This document shows, piece by piece, positions 38,283-47,360 of a stretch of 64,000 nt of DNA. How positions within the stretch are numbered: position 1 is the first letter of the stretch; each line of letters starts with the position of its first letter. The position numbers and the translations under genes are program-made. The DNA comes from an uncultured Bacteroidales bacterium (GTDB lineage: Bacteria > Bacteroidota > Bacteroidia > Bacteroidales > UBA11471), in the NCBI GenBank assembly GCA_947593515.1, contig CANQDQ010000009.1:1-64000 (forward strand), written 5' to 3'. The notes beneath the pieces were generated by a model. That model searched no databases. It was not told the origin of the DNA and was given only the letters and a program-made list of their open reading frames with translations.

Positions 38283-39308
38283 TCAGCAGTCGAGACGCCG
38301 CAAAAGTTTTCCCGTCGGAGTTTCGGAGAGATGCGGGAGAAAAATGATTTCGCGCGGAAGATAATAGGGATTTTTCAAAAGCTGCCGCAGACGGGTGCGA
38401 AGCGCGGCAACACGGTTCGCCTCCCACTCCTCGCCCTCGATTACGAGTACCAACTTTTCGCCCAGACGGTCGTCGGGCAGCGAGGTAAAGAAAAATCGGG
38501 CGAGTATGCAGGATGCCGCCTTTTCTTCCAACATTTCAGGCTGAATCTTGATGCCGCCCGAATTGATGATGCGGTCGTAACGTCCCGTCCAGCGAAAACG
38601 GGTGGCATCGGTAAGCTCCGCCATATCATTAGTTACAAACCGTTTGCAGCGAAACTGCGGTGTGTTTATCACCAAACAGCCGCGTTCGTCGAGCGAAAAT
38701 GTAACGTCGCCCAAAGCGTGAAAGTCGGGCGAAGCGTCGCCCAGTCGGCGCAGCGCCACGTGCGAAACGGTTTCGGTCATTCCGTAGGTAGCATAACAGG
38801 CAGTCGGCAGCGACGACAATGCCGCTTCCAACTCCGGCAAAACGGGCGCCCCGCCGATGATAAGGCGGCGTATGGAAGCGAGGCGGGCGCGTCCGGCTTC
38901 GCTCTGCAAAAGGGTCTGCACCTGCATGGGCACCATGGCGGCGAAGTCTATCGGCACGCCGGCGTGCTGCAACGGAGCCGACGCAGGCGGTTCGGCATAG
39001 AGGCGCGCTCCCGATTCGAGGGCGCGCACCAGCATCATCTTTCCGGCAATGTATTCGGGCGAAAGGCAAAGCAGCATCGTACTCTCCACACCAAATCCGA
39101 AGAAGCGGCAGGTAAGCCGTGCCGATGCCCGCATATCGTCTTTATAAAGATGTATCGCCTTAGGCGCACCGGTAGAGCCGGACGTGCGGGCTTCCACATA
39201 GTCGGCAGGCGAATACCATTCCCGCAGAAAAGCAGCGACCGCAGCTCCAGCCGCGCGTTCGGTATCTTCAATAAATCGATACTTTATATCATTGATAATT
39301 AATTCCAT
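38283..39308 (-). CDS. menE: o-Succinylbenzoate-CoA ligase
   Basis: Start ATG 39308 gives 341 residues beginning MELIINDIKYRF. Adenylate-forming signatures are ARTSGSTGAPKAI, ATYGMTETVSHVAL, GRYDRIINSGGIKIQPE and the C-terminal PTGKLLRR lysine. It is short for the superfamily, as many Bacteroidota MenE proteins are. It ligates CoA to o-succinylbenzoate in menaquinone synthesis. Its start overlaps the menC stop by 10 bases, so translation is probably coupled. Confidence 0.93.
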   Translation of the reverse strand: MELIINDIKYRFIEDTERAAGAAVAAFLREWYSPADYVEARTSGSTGAPKAIHLYKDDMRASARLTCRFFGFGVESTMLLCLSPEYIAGKMMLVRALESGARLYAEPPASAPLQHAGVPIDFAAMVPMQVQTLLQSEAGRARLASIRRLIIGGAPVLPELEAALSSLPTACYATYGMTETVSHVALRRLGDASPDFHALGDVTFSLDERGCLVINTPQFRCKRFVTNDMAELTDATRFRWTGRYDRIINSGGIKIQPEMLEEKAASCILARFFFTSLPDDRLGEKLVLVIEGEEWEANRVAALRTRLRQLLKNPYYLPREIIFLPHLSETPTGKLLRRLDC

Positions 39309-40348
39309 ATTATTTTTGAAGTGTCCCAACTTTCGGCAGGGTCGTAAGATAATGTTTCACCCTGCTGCCGCAAGGGCGAAGGTATATTGTCGGTATAGAG
39401 ACGCCCCGTACCCAAGCCCTGCGGCATTTCCGGCGAGAAGCTGCTCACCCATTGCGCAATGGCGTTGAGACCGATATTCGACTCCAATGCTGAAGTTACC
39501 CACCAGCCGATGCGGCGGGCAGCAGCGGCTTCTATCCACGCAGCCGCGCCGCTGAATCCGCCTGTCAATGCGGGTTTCAATACGATGTACTGCGGACGTA
39601 CGGCGTCGAGCAGTGCCTCTTTTTCGGCAGGCGACTCCACGCCAATCAACTCTTCATCGAGTGCAATGGGAACGGGCGTGTCGCGGCAGAGTTCGGCGAG
39701 GGCTTGCCACTGCCCCGCACGAATCGGCTGCTCGATGGAGTGTATATCGTATCGGGCAAGACGGTCGAGGTGTTCCCACACATTGTCGGGCGTAAACGCG
39801 CCGTTGGCATCGACCCGTAGCTCGACTTCGCGCGCAGCGTATCGGGTGCGTATCTCCGCCAAAAGTTCCAACTCCGACCGGAAATCGATAGCGCCGCCGA
39901 TTTTCAGTTTGATGCAGCGGAATCCCGCCTGCAATTTTTCTTCGATGCGGCGGTGCATGGTCTCTTTGTCGCCCATCCATATCAAACCGTTGATGACGAT
40001 ACGTTCCTTTCCCTCGAAAAAAGGCGTAGGGAAAATGCGGCGCACACCGCCGTGCCGCAAGTCGAGCAGCGCCGTCTCCACACCGAAGCGTATCGAACTC
40101 CACCCCGATAAGTCGAGCGTATCTATCCGGTCGATGTTCGCGCACACCTCCCGCAACTTCTTTTCGTAGTCGGGGCGGTCGTCGGCGCTCAGCCCCCGAA
40201 ACAGGGCGCATTCGCCTATGCCGCAGACATCGAGTCGGTCGTCGTGCCACACCTTGATAAAATAGGTTTCTTTGTGCGTAAGCACGCCGCGCGACGTTCC
40301 GGCAGGAAAGGCGAAGTGTAAATCGTAACGGGTGTATGCCGCTTTCAT
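39299..40348 (-). CDS. menC: o-Succinylbenzoate synthase
   Basis: The 349-residue enolase-superfamily protein carries the catalytic Lys context CIKLKIGGAIDF, metal ligands in LRVDANGAF, IHSIEQPI and IALDEEL, and the second Lys in YIVLKPALTGGFSG. It dehydrates SHCHC to o-succinylbenzoate. It lies between menB (12-base gap) and menE (10-base overlap). Confidence 0.93.
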   Translation of the reverse strand: MKAAYTRYDLHFAFPAGTSRGVLTHKETYFIKVWHDDRLDVCGIGECALFRGLSADDRPDYEKKLREVCANIDRIDTLDLSGWSSIRFGVETALLDLRHGGVRRIFPTPFFEGKERIVINGLIWMGDKETMHRRIEEKLQAGFRCIKLKIGGAIDFRSELELLAEIRTRYAAREVELRVDANGAFTPDNVWEHLDRLARYDIHSIEQPIRAGQWQALAELCRDTPVPIALDEELIGVESPAEKEALLDAVRPQYIVLKPALTGGFSGAAAWIEAAAARRIGWWVTSALESNIGLNAIAQWVSSFSPEMPQGLGTGRLYTDNIPSPLRQQGETLSYDPAESWDTSKIIWN

Positions 40349-40360
40349 GGTGTCGGCAGG

Positions 40361-41188
40361 CTAACCCGGAAATTTGGGGAATTTGCTGAAATCGGGTTCG
40401 CGCTTTTCAAGGAAAGCATTTTTGCCCTCCTGCGCTTCGTCCATGAGATAGAACATGAGGGTGGCATCGCCTGCCAGTTCCATAAGTCCGTGCTGTCCGT
40501 CGAGTTCGGCGTTCAACGCCCGCTTTATCATGCGTATCGCCATAGGGCTTCGGCGCTGTATGGTCTTGCACCACTCCACCGTTTCGTCTTCGAGGCATTC
40601 GAGCGGCACGACTTTATTGACAAGTCCCATCGCCTCGGCTTCATGCGCCGAGTACTGCCGGCAGAGGAACCATATCTCCCGTGCCTTTTTCTGTCCGACG
40701 CAGCGCGCCAGATACGAGGAGCCGAAGCCGCCGTCGAAACTCCCGACCTTGGGACCCGCCTGTCCGAAGCGGGCGTTTTCGGAAGCGATAGTCAGGTCGC
40801 ACACCACGTGCAGCACGTGTCCGCCGCCTATGGCATAGCCATTGACCATAGCGATGACGGGCTTGGGCAGCGAGCGTATCGCCTTGTGCAGGTCGAGCAC
40901 ATTGAGGCGCGGCACGCCGGCTTCATCGAGGTAACCGCCCGCACCTTTCACCCGCTGGTCGCCGCCCGAACAAAACGCCTTGTCGCCGGCGCCCGTGAGC
41001 ACGACCACGCTTATGTCCGCCCGTTCGCGGCAGACAGACATGGCGTCGAGCATCTCGACGTTGGTCTGCGGTCGGAACGCATTATACACTTCCGGTCGGT
41101 TTATCGTGATTTTGGCGATGCCCTCGAACCACTCGAACCGGATATCTTCATACTCCTTTATCGGAGTCCACACCCGTGTTGCTGCCAT
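40361..41188 (-). CDS. menB: 1,4-Dihydroxy-2-naphthoyl-CoA synthase
   Basis: The 275-residue crotonase-fold protein has the MenB signatures [26 protein letters not shown] and [39 protein letters not shown], and a C-terminal FSKFPKFPG. It closes the naphthoquinone ring from succinylbenzoyl-CoA. It leads the menB-menC-menE operon, separated from menF-menD by the trp operon. A promoter, a small ORF and a terminator-like hairpin lie in its leader. Confidence 0.96.
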   Translation of the reverse strand: MAATRVWTPIKEYEDIRFEWFEGIAKITINRPEVYNAFRPQTNVEMLDAMSVCRERADISVVVLTGAGDKAFCSGGDQRVKGAGGYLDEAGVPRLNVLDLHKAIRSLPKPVIAMVNGYAIGGGHVLHVVCDLTIASENARFGQAGPKVGSFDGGFGSSYLARCVGQKKAREIWFLCRQYSAHEAEAMGLVNKVVPLECLEDETVEWCKTIQRRSPMAIRMIKRALNAELDGQHGLMELAGDATLMFYLMDEAQEGKNAFLEKREPDFSKFPKFPG

Positions 41189-41290
41189 ATTCGTAAATTT
41201 ATTTAGCGTTTGTCGGGAAAAATTCCAGCGGTTAAAGATACGGTTTCTCCGCCGAATAATCGGCTTTCACACCGAAAAATATCTTCACCG

Positions 41291-41321
41291 CAAAAAACAA
41301 ATGCCGGATTCGCACCCGGCA
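41291..41321 (-). terminator. Terminator-like hairpin in the menB leader
   Basis: On the minus strand TGCCGG (41321-41316) pairs with CCGGCA (41307-41302) around an 8-base loop; two G-U pairs could extend the stem. TTTGTTTTTTG follows. It lies about 60 bases after the predicted transcription start and about 100 bases before menB. It could be an attenuator, or the 3' end of a free small RNA of about 90 nt. Confidence 0.6.
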
Positions 41322-41326
41322 CCGTT

Positions 41327-41368
41327 TCACACACATATTATTAAAACCCAAATCCTATTATGCTGCAT
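41327..41368 (-). CDS. Possible 13-residue leader peptide upstream of menB
   Basis: ATG 41368-41366 opens a short frame MQHNRIWVLIICV ending at TGA 41329-41327, just before the terminator-like hairpin and about 14 bases after the predicted start of transcription. The position mirrors the trp leader peptide on the other side of the same intergenic region. It has one Trp codon but no run of identical residues, so the sensed signal is unclear. Whether it is translated is unknown. Confidence 0.35.
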   Translation of the reverse strand: MQHNRIWVLIICV

Positions 41369-41387
41369 GATTTTTTTCTGTACAGTG

Positions 41388-41419
41388 CAAAGATAGGGCG
41401 ACTTCCGCGCACCGGCAAT
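41388..41419 (-). promoter_or_regulatory. Promoter of the menBCE operon
   Basis: On the minus strand TATCTTTG (41395-41388) is preceded, after 20 bases, by ATTG (41419-41416). This matches the Bacteroidota promoter pattern and would start transcription near 41381, giving a leader of about 190 bases. Confidence 0.6.
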
Positions 41420-41578
41420 ACCGAAATGTTATGATTTATACCCCGCCTGCTCCCCATTATTATGTAGAAAACCGAAAAAATCGGGCGAACGATAGCAAAA
41501 ACAAAATCTTTTCCGACGGGTGAAATTCGGAATTTCAGAACAAAAACAAGAATTTTGTAAAAAAATCGGGATTATTTA
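41419..41578. promoter_or_regulatory. Region between the divergent men and trp promoters, with a 17-bp palindrome
   Basis: This 160-base spacer contains no ORF of note. TGAAATTCGGAATTTCA at 41521-41537 is a perfect 8+1+8 palindrome, 41 bases upstream of the trp -33 element and about 100 bases upstream of the men -33 element. It is a candidate operator or activator site. Confidence 0.5.
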
Positions 41579-41608
41579 TTGCATTTATCTGTTTTATGCG
41601 TATATTTG
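41578..41608 (+). promoter_or_regulatory. Promoter of the trp operon
   Basis: ATTG at 41578-41581 and TATATTTG at 41601-41608 are separated by 19 bases and match the Bacteroidota consensus. Transcription should begin near 41614, about 14 bases before the leader peptide start. Confidence 0.7.
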
Positions 41609-41627
41609 CAGCAGAAAAGTAAATGCG

Positions 41628-41690
41628 ATGACAACGAATACACAACATAACTTTTGGTGGTGGCGCTACTTACAACGTAAAATGTCGTAA
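41628..41690 (+). CDS. trpL: trp operon leader peptide
   Basis: ATG 41628 opens a 20-residue frame, MTTNTQHNFWWWRYLQRKMS, ending at TAA 41688-41690. Three consecutive TGG codons occupy 41655-41663. This is the layout of a ribosome-stalling leader peptide: when charged tRNA-Trp is scarce, ribosomes stall on the TGG run. It lies between the trp promoter and an intrinsic terminator upstream of trpB. Confidence 0.85.
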   Translation: MTTNTQHNFWWWRYLQRKMS

Positions 41691-41754
41691 GAAGAGACGC
41701 CGCGTATATACATATCGAAAAGGCTTGTCGTTACTTACGGCAAGCCTTTTTCGA
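41669..41754 (+). terminator. trp attenuator (terminator with alternative pairings)
   Basis: The terminator arms are 41715-41730 (core GGCTTGTCG) and 41738-41754 (core CGGCAAGCC, then TTTTT), with loop TTACTTA. CTTAC at 41669-41673, just after the Trp codons, can pair with GTAAG at 41687-41691. Alternatively GTCGTAAG at 41684-41691 can pair with CTTACGGC at 41734-41741, which would open the terminator. A ribosome stalled at 41655-41663 would cover the first segment and favour the second pairing. The terminator is clear; the alternative pairings are inferred by eye. A candidate Rfam-type motif for Bacteroidota trp leaders has, as far as I recall, been proposed. Confidence 0.8.
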
Positions 41755-41792
41755 TGAAATAACCTTGATACAAATATTAAAAACGAAATAAA

Positions 41793-42977
41793 ATGAAAAC
41801 TTTTCACGTCGATGCCGACGGTTACTACGGAAATTTCGGGGGCGCATACATTCCCGAAATCCTGCACCGCTGCGTCGAAGAACTACAAAAAAACTACTTA
41901 GAGGTACTCGAAAGCGAATCGTTCAAACGGGAATACGACGAACTGCTGCGCAATTACGTGGGACGCCCCTCGCCGCTCTATTTGGCAAAACGGCTGTCGG
42001 AGAAATACGGCTGCAAAATCTACTTGAAACGGGAAGACCTCAACCATACGGGTGCCCACAAAATCAACAACACGATAGGGCAGATACTGCTCGCCCGCCG
42101 CATGGGCAAAACCCGCATCATCGCCGAAACGGGAGCCGGTCAGCACGGCGTGGCTACGGCTACGGTGTGCGCCCTGATGAACATGGAATGCGTGGTGTAT
42201 ATGGGAAAAACCGACGTGGAACGACAGCACATCAACGTAGAGAAAATGCGTATGCTGGGGGCGGAAGTACGTCCCGTAACGTCGGGCAACATGACCCTCA
42301 AAGATGCGACCAACGAGGCAATACGCGACTGGTGCTGCCACCCTACCGACACCTATTATATCATCGGTTCGACAGTGGGACCGCACCCCTACCCCGATAT
42401 GGTAGCCCGTCTGCAATCGGTCATCAGCGAAGAGATACGCCGGCAGCTGCAAGAGCAGGAAGGCCGCGACTACCCCGACTACCTGATGGCTTGCGTGGGC
42501 GGCGGCAGCAACGCGGCGGGTACGATATATCATTACGTTGATGACGAACGGGTGAAAATCGTGCTTGCCGAAGCCGGCGGTCTCGGCGTGGAGAGCGGCA
42601 AATCGGCGGCGACGATACAGCTGGGTCGCGAAGGCATCATACACGGCTCGCGCACGTTGGTGATACAGGACGAGGACGGGCAGATACAGGAGCCGTACTC
42701 CATTTCTGCCGGATTGGACTATCCGGGCATCGGTCCGATACACGCCAACCTCGCCCGCGAAAAACGGGCGGAAGTACTCGCCATCAACGACGACGAGGCG
42801 TTGGAAGCGGCTTATGAACTGACGCGTTTGGAGGGCATCATTCCCGCCCTCGAATCGGCTCACGCTCTGGGCGCTCTGCGCAAAATAGACTTCAAGCCCT
42901 CCGACGTGGTGGTACTCACCGTATCGGGACGCGGCGACAAAGACATTGAAACTTACCTGAAAAACATGCCACGATGA
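41793..42977 (+). CDS. trpB: Tryptophan synthase beta chain
   Basis: A 394-residue PLP enzyme with the catalytic Lys in [14 protein letters not shown], the ETGAGQHG motif and the phosphate-binding VGGGSNAAG loop. It joins indole (channelled from TrpA) with serine to give tryptophan. It is the first gene of the trpBEGDCFA operon, about 40 bases after the attenuator. Its last 4 bases overlap trpE. Confidence 0.97.
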   Translation: MKTFHVDADGYYGNFGGAYIPEILHRCVEELQKNYLEVLESESFKREYDELLRNYVGRPSPLYLAKRLSEKYGCKIYLKREDLNHTGAHKINNTIGQILLARRMGKTRIIAETGAGQHGVATATVCALMNMECVVYMGKTDVERQHINVEKMRMLGAEVRPVTSGNMTLKDATNEAIRDWCCHPTDTYYIIGSTVGPHPYPDMVARLQSVISEEIRRQLQEQEGRDYPDYLMACVGGGSNAAGTIYHYVDDERVKIVLAEAGGLGVESGKSAATIQLGREGIIHGSRTLVIQDEDGQIQEPYSISAGLDYPGIGPIHANLAREKRAEVLAINDDEALEAAYELTRLEGIIPALESAHALGALRKIDFKPSDVVVLTVSGRGDKDIETYLKNMPR

Positions 42978-44374
42978 AAACATTCCGCTACAAAGCCCTG
43001 CACAAACTTCTGCTCGGCGACCTGCATACGCCGGTGGGCACTTATCTGAAAGTACGGGATTACTTTTCCCAAAGCGCGCTGATGGAGAGTTCGGACTACC
43101 ACGGCGGCGAAAACAACCGCTCGTTCATCGGGCTGCACCCGCTCGCTTCGGTAAGCATCGGACACGGCACGGCGACGCTACGCTACCCCGACAACTCGAC
43201 GACGGAACACGCCATCGCCGCCGATTACCGCTGCGAAGACGCCATTACCGAATTTCTGCAATCGTTCGAGGTCGAGGGTGAATATAAAAACTATTGCGGT
43301 CTCTACGGCTACACTTCGTTCAACGCGGTGCGCTACTTCGAGAACATTCCGGTAAAAGACAGCCGCGACCCGTTCAACGATGCCCCCGATATGCTCTACA
43401 TTCTGTATAAATACATCATCGTATTCAACGACTTCAAGCACGAAATGGTGTTGATAGAAATGGTGCCGGAGGGGGAAGAAAGCCATATCGATTTTCTCGA
43501 AAAAGCGATAGCGAACCGGAATTTCACCTGCTACGACTTCCACGCCGTAGGCAAGGCATACAGCACACTCACCGACGAAGAACACAAAGCCAATATCCGG
43601 CGCGGCATCGCGCACTGCCTGCGGGGCGACGTGTTCCAAATCGTGCTGTCGCGGCGATTCGTGCAAGCCTATACGGGCGACGATTTCAAACTCTACCGCG
43701 CTCTGCGCAGTATCAATCCGTCGCCCTACCTTTTCTATTTCGACTTCGGCGGATTCCGCATATTCGGCTCTTCACCCGAAACGCACTGCCGCATCGAAAA
43801 CGGCCGTGCCTACATCGACCCGATAGCCGGCACGACCCGACGGACAGGCGACAACGAAAAAGACGCCGCACTGGCTGCCGCCCTGCTTGCCGACCCCAAA
43901 GAGAACGCCGAACACGTGATGCTCGTCGACCTTGCCCGCAACGACCTGAGCCGCAACTGCCACGACGTGAAGGTAGAATTTTACAAAGAGACGCAGTATT
44001 ACAGCCACGTAATCCACCTCGTCAGCCGCGTCAGCGGACGGTTGAACGACGATGCCAACCCCATAAAGGCTTTCATCGACACTTTCCCCGCCGGCACCCT
44101 GTCGGGGGCGCCCAAAGTGCGGGCAATGCAGCTCATCAGCGAATACGAGCCGCACAATCGTGGCGCATACGGCGGGTGCATCGGATTCATCGGTCTGAAC
44201 GGCAACCTCAACCAAGCCATCACCATACGCACTTTCGTAAGCCGCAACAACGAATTGTGGTTCCAAGCCGGCGGCGGCATCGTAGCCCAAAGCAGCGAGG
44301 AATACGAATTGCAAGAGGTAAACAACAAACTCGGCGCCCTGCGCAAAGCCATCGACATAGCCGAACAACTCTAA
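42974..44374 (+). CDS. trpE: Anthranilate synthase component I
   Basis: The 466-residue product has an N-terminal domain with [20 protein letters not shown], where the LLES-type motif contributes to tryptophan feedback inhibition. The chorismate-binding domain carries [45 protein letters not shown] and [15 protein letters not shown]. It turns chorismate and ammonia into anthranilate with TrpG. Its ATG overlaps the trpB TGA by 4 bases. Confidence 0.97.
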   Translation: MKTFRYKALHKLLLGDLHTPVGTYLKVRDYFSQSALMESSDYHGGENNRSFIGLHPLASVSIGHGTATLRYPDNSTTEHAIAADYRCEDAITEFLQSFEVEGEYKNYCGLYGYTSFNAVRYFENIPVKDSRDPFNDAPDMLYILYKYIIVFNDFKHEMVLIEMVPEGEESHIDFLEKAIANRNFTCYDFHAVGKAYSTLTDEEHKANIRRGIAHCLRGDVFQIVLSRRFVQAYTGDDFKLYRALRSINPSPYLFYFDFGGFRIFGSSPETHCRIENGRAYIDPIAGTTRRTGDNEKDAALAAALLADPKENAEHVMLVDLARNDLSRNCHDVKVEFYKETQYYSHVIHLVSRVSGRLNDDANPIKAFIDTFPAGTLSGAPKVRAMQLISEYEPHNRGAYGGCIGFIGLNGNLNQAITIRTFVSRNNELWFQAGGGIVAQSSEEYELQEVNNKLGALRKAIDIAEQL

Positions 44375-44386
44375 TTGCACCCTATT

Positions 44387-44956
44387 ATGAAAATCACTAT
44401 CATAGACAATTACGACTCGTTTACGTACAACCTCTTCCACATGGTAAGAGAAGCCGGTGCGGAAGTAACGGTAGTGCGCAACGACGCTTTCGACCTCGAC
44501 GACCTCGAAGCCTGCGACAAAATCATACTCTCGCCCGGTCCGGGCATTCCGTCGGAAGCCGGTCTGCTGCTCGACACGATACGCCGGTATGCCGGACGCA
44601 AACCCATACTCGGCGTGTGTCTCGGACATCAGGCGATAGGCGAAGTATTCGGCGGCAAACTCGTGAATCTGAGCCGCGTGTATCACGGCGTGCAAACGCC
44701 GATAAAACTGCTTGGCAACGACTATCTTTTCGAGGGTCTCGACAGCAGCATCGCCGTAGGTCGCTACCACTCGTGGGTGGTCGATGCCGACAGCCTGCCC
44801 GACTGTCTCGAAATCACCGCCCGCAGTGAAGAAGGGCTTGTCATGGCGCTGCGCCACAAGACGTTCGATATTCACGGCATACAGTTCCACCCCGAATCGG
44901 TATTGACGCCGCAGGGAAAAATCATCATGGAAAACTTCTTAAAAGCAAACGTATGA
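44387..44956 (+). CDS. trpG: Anthranilate synthase component II (glutamine amidotransferase)
   Basis: A 189-residue class I amidotransferase starting MKITIIDNYDSFTYNL at ATG 44387; the four codons upstream begin at a TTG next to the trpE stop. The triad is the Cys of LGVCLGHQAIGE and the His and Glu of IQFHPESVLTPQG. It supplies ammonia to TrpE. It overlaps trpD by 4 bases. Confidence 0.96.
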   Translation: MKITIIDNYDSFTYNLFHMVREAGAEVTVVRNDAFDLDDLEACDKIILSPGPGIPSEAGLLLDTIRRYAGRKPILGVCLGHQAIGEVFGGKLVNLSRVYHGVQTPIKLLGNDYLFEGLDSSIAVGRYHSWVVDADSLPDCLEITARSEEGLVMALRHKTFDIHGIQFHPESVLTPQGKIIMENFLKANV

Positions 44957-45948
44957 AAAAGATTCTGACACGGCTTTTCAATCACGAAATACTCTCCCGA
45001 CAAGAGGCGGAAAAAATCATGTCGGATATGACGCGCGGCGTCTATAACGAAGTGCAAACAGCCGCGCTGCTCACCGTTTACAAAATGCGCTCCCCGTCGG
45101 TAGAAGAGCTTATCGGGTTCCGCAACTCCCTGCTGGAAAGCCGCATACGCATAGATTTAAGCGACTACAACGCTATTGACATCGTGGGGACGGGCGGCGA
45201 CGGGAAAAACACGTTCAATATTTCGACCTGCGCCTGTTTCGTGGTGGCGGGTGCCGGCTACCGCGTGGCAAAACACGGCAACTACGGCGCCACCTCCGTG
45301 AGCGGTGCGAGCAACGTCATGGAACAGCACGGCGTGAAATTCACCAACGACGAAAGCCGGCTGCGCCGCTCGATTGAAGGGTGCGGCATGGCATACCTGC
45401 ACACCCCGCTTTTCAATCCGGCAATGAAAGCGGTCGCCCCCGTGCGCAAGGCGTTGCAGGTAAGCACGCTGTTCAACCTGCTGGGTCCATTGGTCAATCC
45501 GTCGCTGCCGGCAAACCAGCTGCTTGGCGTCGCCAATCTCGAACTGTTGCGCCTCTACGCCCAGACGTTCCAGACATTAGGTATGGAATTTGCCGTCGTA
45601 ACCAGTTTAGACGGCTACGACGAAATATCGCTGACCGACTCGTTCAAAGTAATCATGAAACATTACGAGCGGATATACCGCCCCGACGAACTGGGCTTGC
45701 CGTCGATACGGCAGGAAGAACTCTTCGGCGGCAGCACACCCGAAGAAGCCGCCCGCATTTTCGACAACGTACTGACGGGAAAAGCCACCGTCTCGCAGAC
45801 GAACTGCGTTCTCATAAACGCCGCTTTCGCCATACAGATTTTGGAGCCGTCCAAGTCTATCGGCGAATGTTTGGAAACAGCCCGCGCATCGCTCGCCGGC
45901 GGAAAGGCTGCCGAAACCTTGAAAAAATTCATCGCCCTGAACAGTTAG
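44953..45948 (+). CDS. trpD: Anthranilate phosphoribosyltransferase
   Basis: The 331-residue product has the PRPP and Mg-binding motifs DIVGTGGDGKNTFNIST and HGNYGATSVSGASNVME and the anthranilate-site LFNPAMKAVAPVRK and NLLGPLVNP segments. It transfers phosphoribose to anthranilate. It is translationally coupled to trpG. Confidence 0.97.
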   Translation: MKKILTRLFNHEILSRQEAEKIMSDMTRGVYNEVQTAALLTVYKMRSPSVEELIGFRNSLLESRIRIDLSDYNAIDIVGTGGDGKNTFNISTCACFVVAGAGYRVAKHGNYGATSVSGASNVMEQHGVKFTNDESRLRRSIEGCGMAYLHTPLFNPAMKAVAPVRKALQVSTLFNLLGPLVNPSLPANQLLGVANLELLRLYAQTFQTLGMEFAVVTSLDGYDEISLTDSFKVIMKHYERIYRPDELGLPSIRQEELFGGSTPEEAARIFDNVLTGKATVSQTNCVLINAAFAIQILEPSKSIGECLETARASLAGGKAAETLKKFIALNS

Positions 45949-45953
45949 CCGCC

Positions 45954-46745
45954 ATGAAAGATATTTTAGACGAAATCATCGCCCGCAAACGGGAGGAAAT
46001 AGTGCAACAGAAACAGGCTGTAAACATAGAACTGCTGCGCGAAAACGCCAGGCAGAAAACGCAGGAACAGCGGAGTATGCGGGCAGCGCTGGCAGCATCG
46101 CCCTACGGCATCATTGCCGAATTTAAGCGCAAGTCGCCGTCGAAAGGGTGGATAAAAGAACTCGGTCGTGCCGACGAGATTCCCCCTTCGTATGAAGCCA
46201 ACGGCGCCGCCGCCCTCTCCATTCTCACCGATGCGCCGTTTTTCGGCGGCTCGCTGCACGACATCGCCGTTGCCCGTCCGCTTACGGGTCTGCCCGTACT
46301 GCGAAAAGATTTCATCATCGACGAATACCAGCTCTTTCAAGCCCGCATCGTGGGCGCCGACGCCGTGCTGCTCATCGCCGCCGCCCTGTCGCCGGAGGAG
46401 TGCCGGACGCTGGCGGAAGAGGCGCACCGGCTCGGCCTCGAAGTGCTGTTGGAAATACATCGGGAAAGCGAACTCGACTACGTGAACGAGCATATCGACA
46501 TGATAGGCGTAAACAACCGGAATTTGGGGAGCTTTCACACCGACGTGAAAAATTCGTTCCGGCTGGCAGAGAAGCTGCCTGCCGACCTCTTGAAAGTTTC
46601 GGAGAGCGGCATCTCCGACCCTGCGACGATAAAAGAGCTGCGGCAGGCGGGATTTCGCGGATTCCTCATCGGCGAGACTTTCATGAAAACCGAAAATCCG
46701 GGAGCGACGCTCCGTCAATTCATAAACGACCTGTCATGCTCGTAA
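45954..46745 (+). CDS. trpC: Indole-3-glycerol phosphate synthase
   Basis: The 263-residue TIM-barrel starts MKDILDEIIARKREEI at ATG 45954, 5 bases after the trpD stop. Family motifs are IIAEFKRKSPSKGWI, VLRKDFIIDEYQL, IGVNNRNLGSF and VSESGISDP. A longer open frame upstream lies inside trpD and is a shadow. It forms indole-glycerol phosphate from CdRP. Confidence 0.96.
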   Translation: MKDILDEIIARKREEIVQQKQAVNIELLRENARQKTQEQRSMRAALAASPYGIIAEFKRKSPSKGWIKELGRADEIPPSYEANGAAALSILTDAPFFGGSLHDIAVARPLTGLPVLRKDFIIDEYQLFQARIVGADAVLLIAAALSPEECRTLAEEAHRLGLEVLLEIHRESELDYVNEHIDMIGVNNRNLGSFHTDVKNSFRLAEKLPADLLKVSESGISDPATIKELRQAGFRGFLIGETFMKTENPGATLRQFINDLSCS

Positions 46746-47359
46746 AAGTGTGCGGTATGCGCGAGCCGGAAAACATTCGCGCCGCAGAGAAGTGCGACAT
46801 CGACCTGATGGGTTTTATCTTCGCCCCGCGCTCGCCCCGCTGCGTAACGCAAATGCCGTCTTATCTGCCGGAAAAGGTGCGGCGCATCGGCGTGTTCGTC
46901 GATGCCGACAAAGCGACGATAGAACATCGCATTGCCGACTACGGACTGTACGGCGTGCAGCTGCACGGACACGAATTGCCCGAACTTTGCCGCACGCTGC
47001 GCGCAAACGGCGTGAAAGTCATCAAGGCATTTCAGATGCAAGACCGGACGTCGGCAGCGCAATGCCGCGCCTACGAAAGCGTGTGCGACTGGTTTCTGTT
47101 CGACACGCCCTGCGCGACGGACGGCGGCTCGGGAAGAAAATTCGACTGGACGCTGTTGGAAAGCTATCGGGGCAGTACGCCATTTCTGCTGAGCGGCGGT
47201 CTGTCGCCCAACTGTCTGACAGAGCTGCGCGGATTTTCACACCCGCAATGGGCAGGCATCGACCTCAACAGCGGATTCGAAACCGCCCCTGCCTTAAAAG
47301 ACATCGACAAACTGCGAAACTTCATAACCCTATTCAGAAACGAAATAAAAAACAAATAA
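46736..47359 (+). CDS. trpF: Phosphoribosylanthranilate isomerase
   Basis: A 207-residue TIM barrel starting MLVKVCGMREPENIRAAEK, the TrpF signature with the catalytic Cys. The catalytic-Asp region is WFLFDTPCATDGGSGRKFDW, and LLSGGLSPNCL and GIDLNSGFE bind phosphate. Its start overlaps the trpC end by 10 bases. Confidence 0.96.
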   Translation: MLVKVCGMREPENIRAAEKCDIDLMGFIFAPRSPRCVTQMPSYLPEKVRRIGVFVDADKATIEHRIADYGLYGVQLHGHELPELCRTLRANGVKVIKAFQMQDRTSAAQCRAYESVCDWFLFDTPCATDGGSGRKFDWTLLESYRGSTPFLLSGGLSPNCLTELRGFSHPQWAGIDLNSGFETAPALKDIDKLRNFITLFRNEIKNK

Positions 47360-47360
47360 G

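Noticed and set aside
41302-41321. tRNA-like T-arm (GTGCGAAT loop on a CCGG stem)
   Set aside because: No acceptor stem, anticodon arm or CCA-compatible end is found around it. A terminator-like hairpin with a following T run explains it better.
45381-45953. 191-codon N-terminal extension of trpC
   Set aside because: It lies wholly inside trpD in another frame; the normal TrpC start is at 45954.
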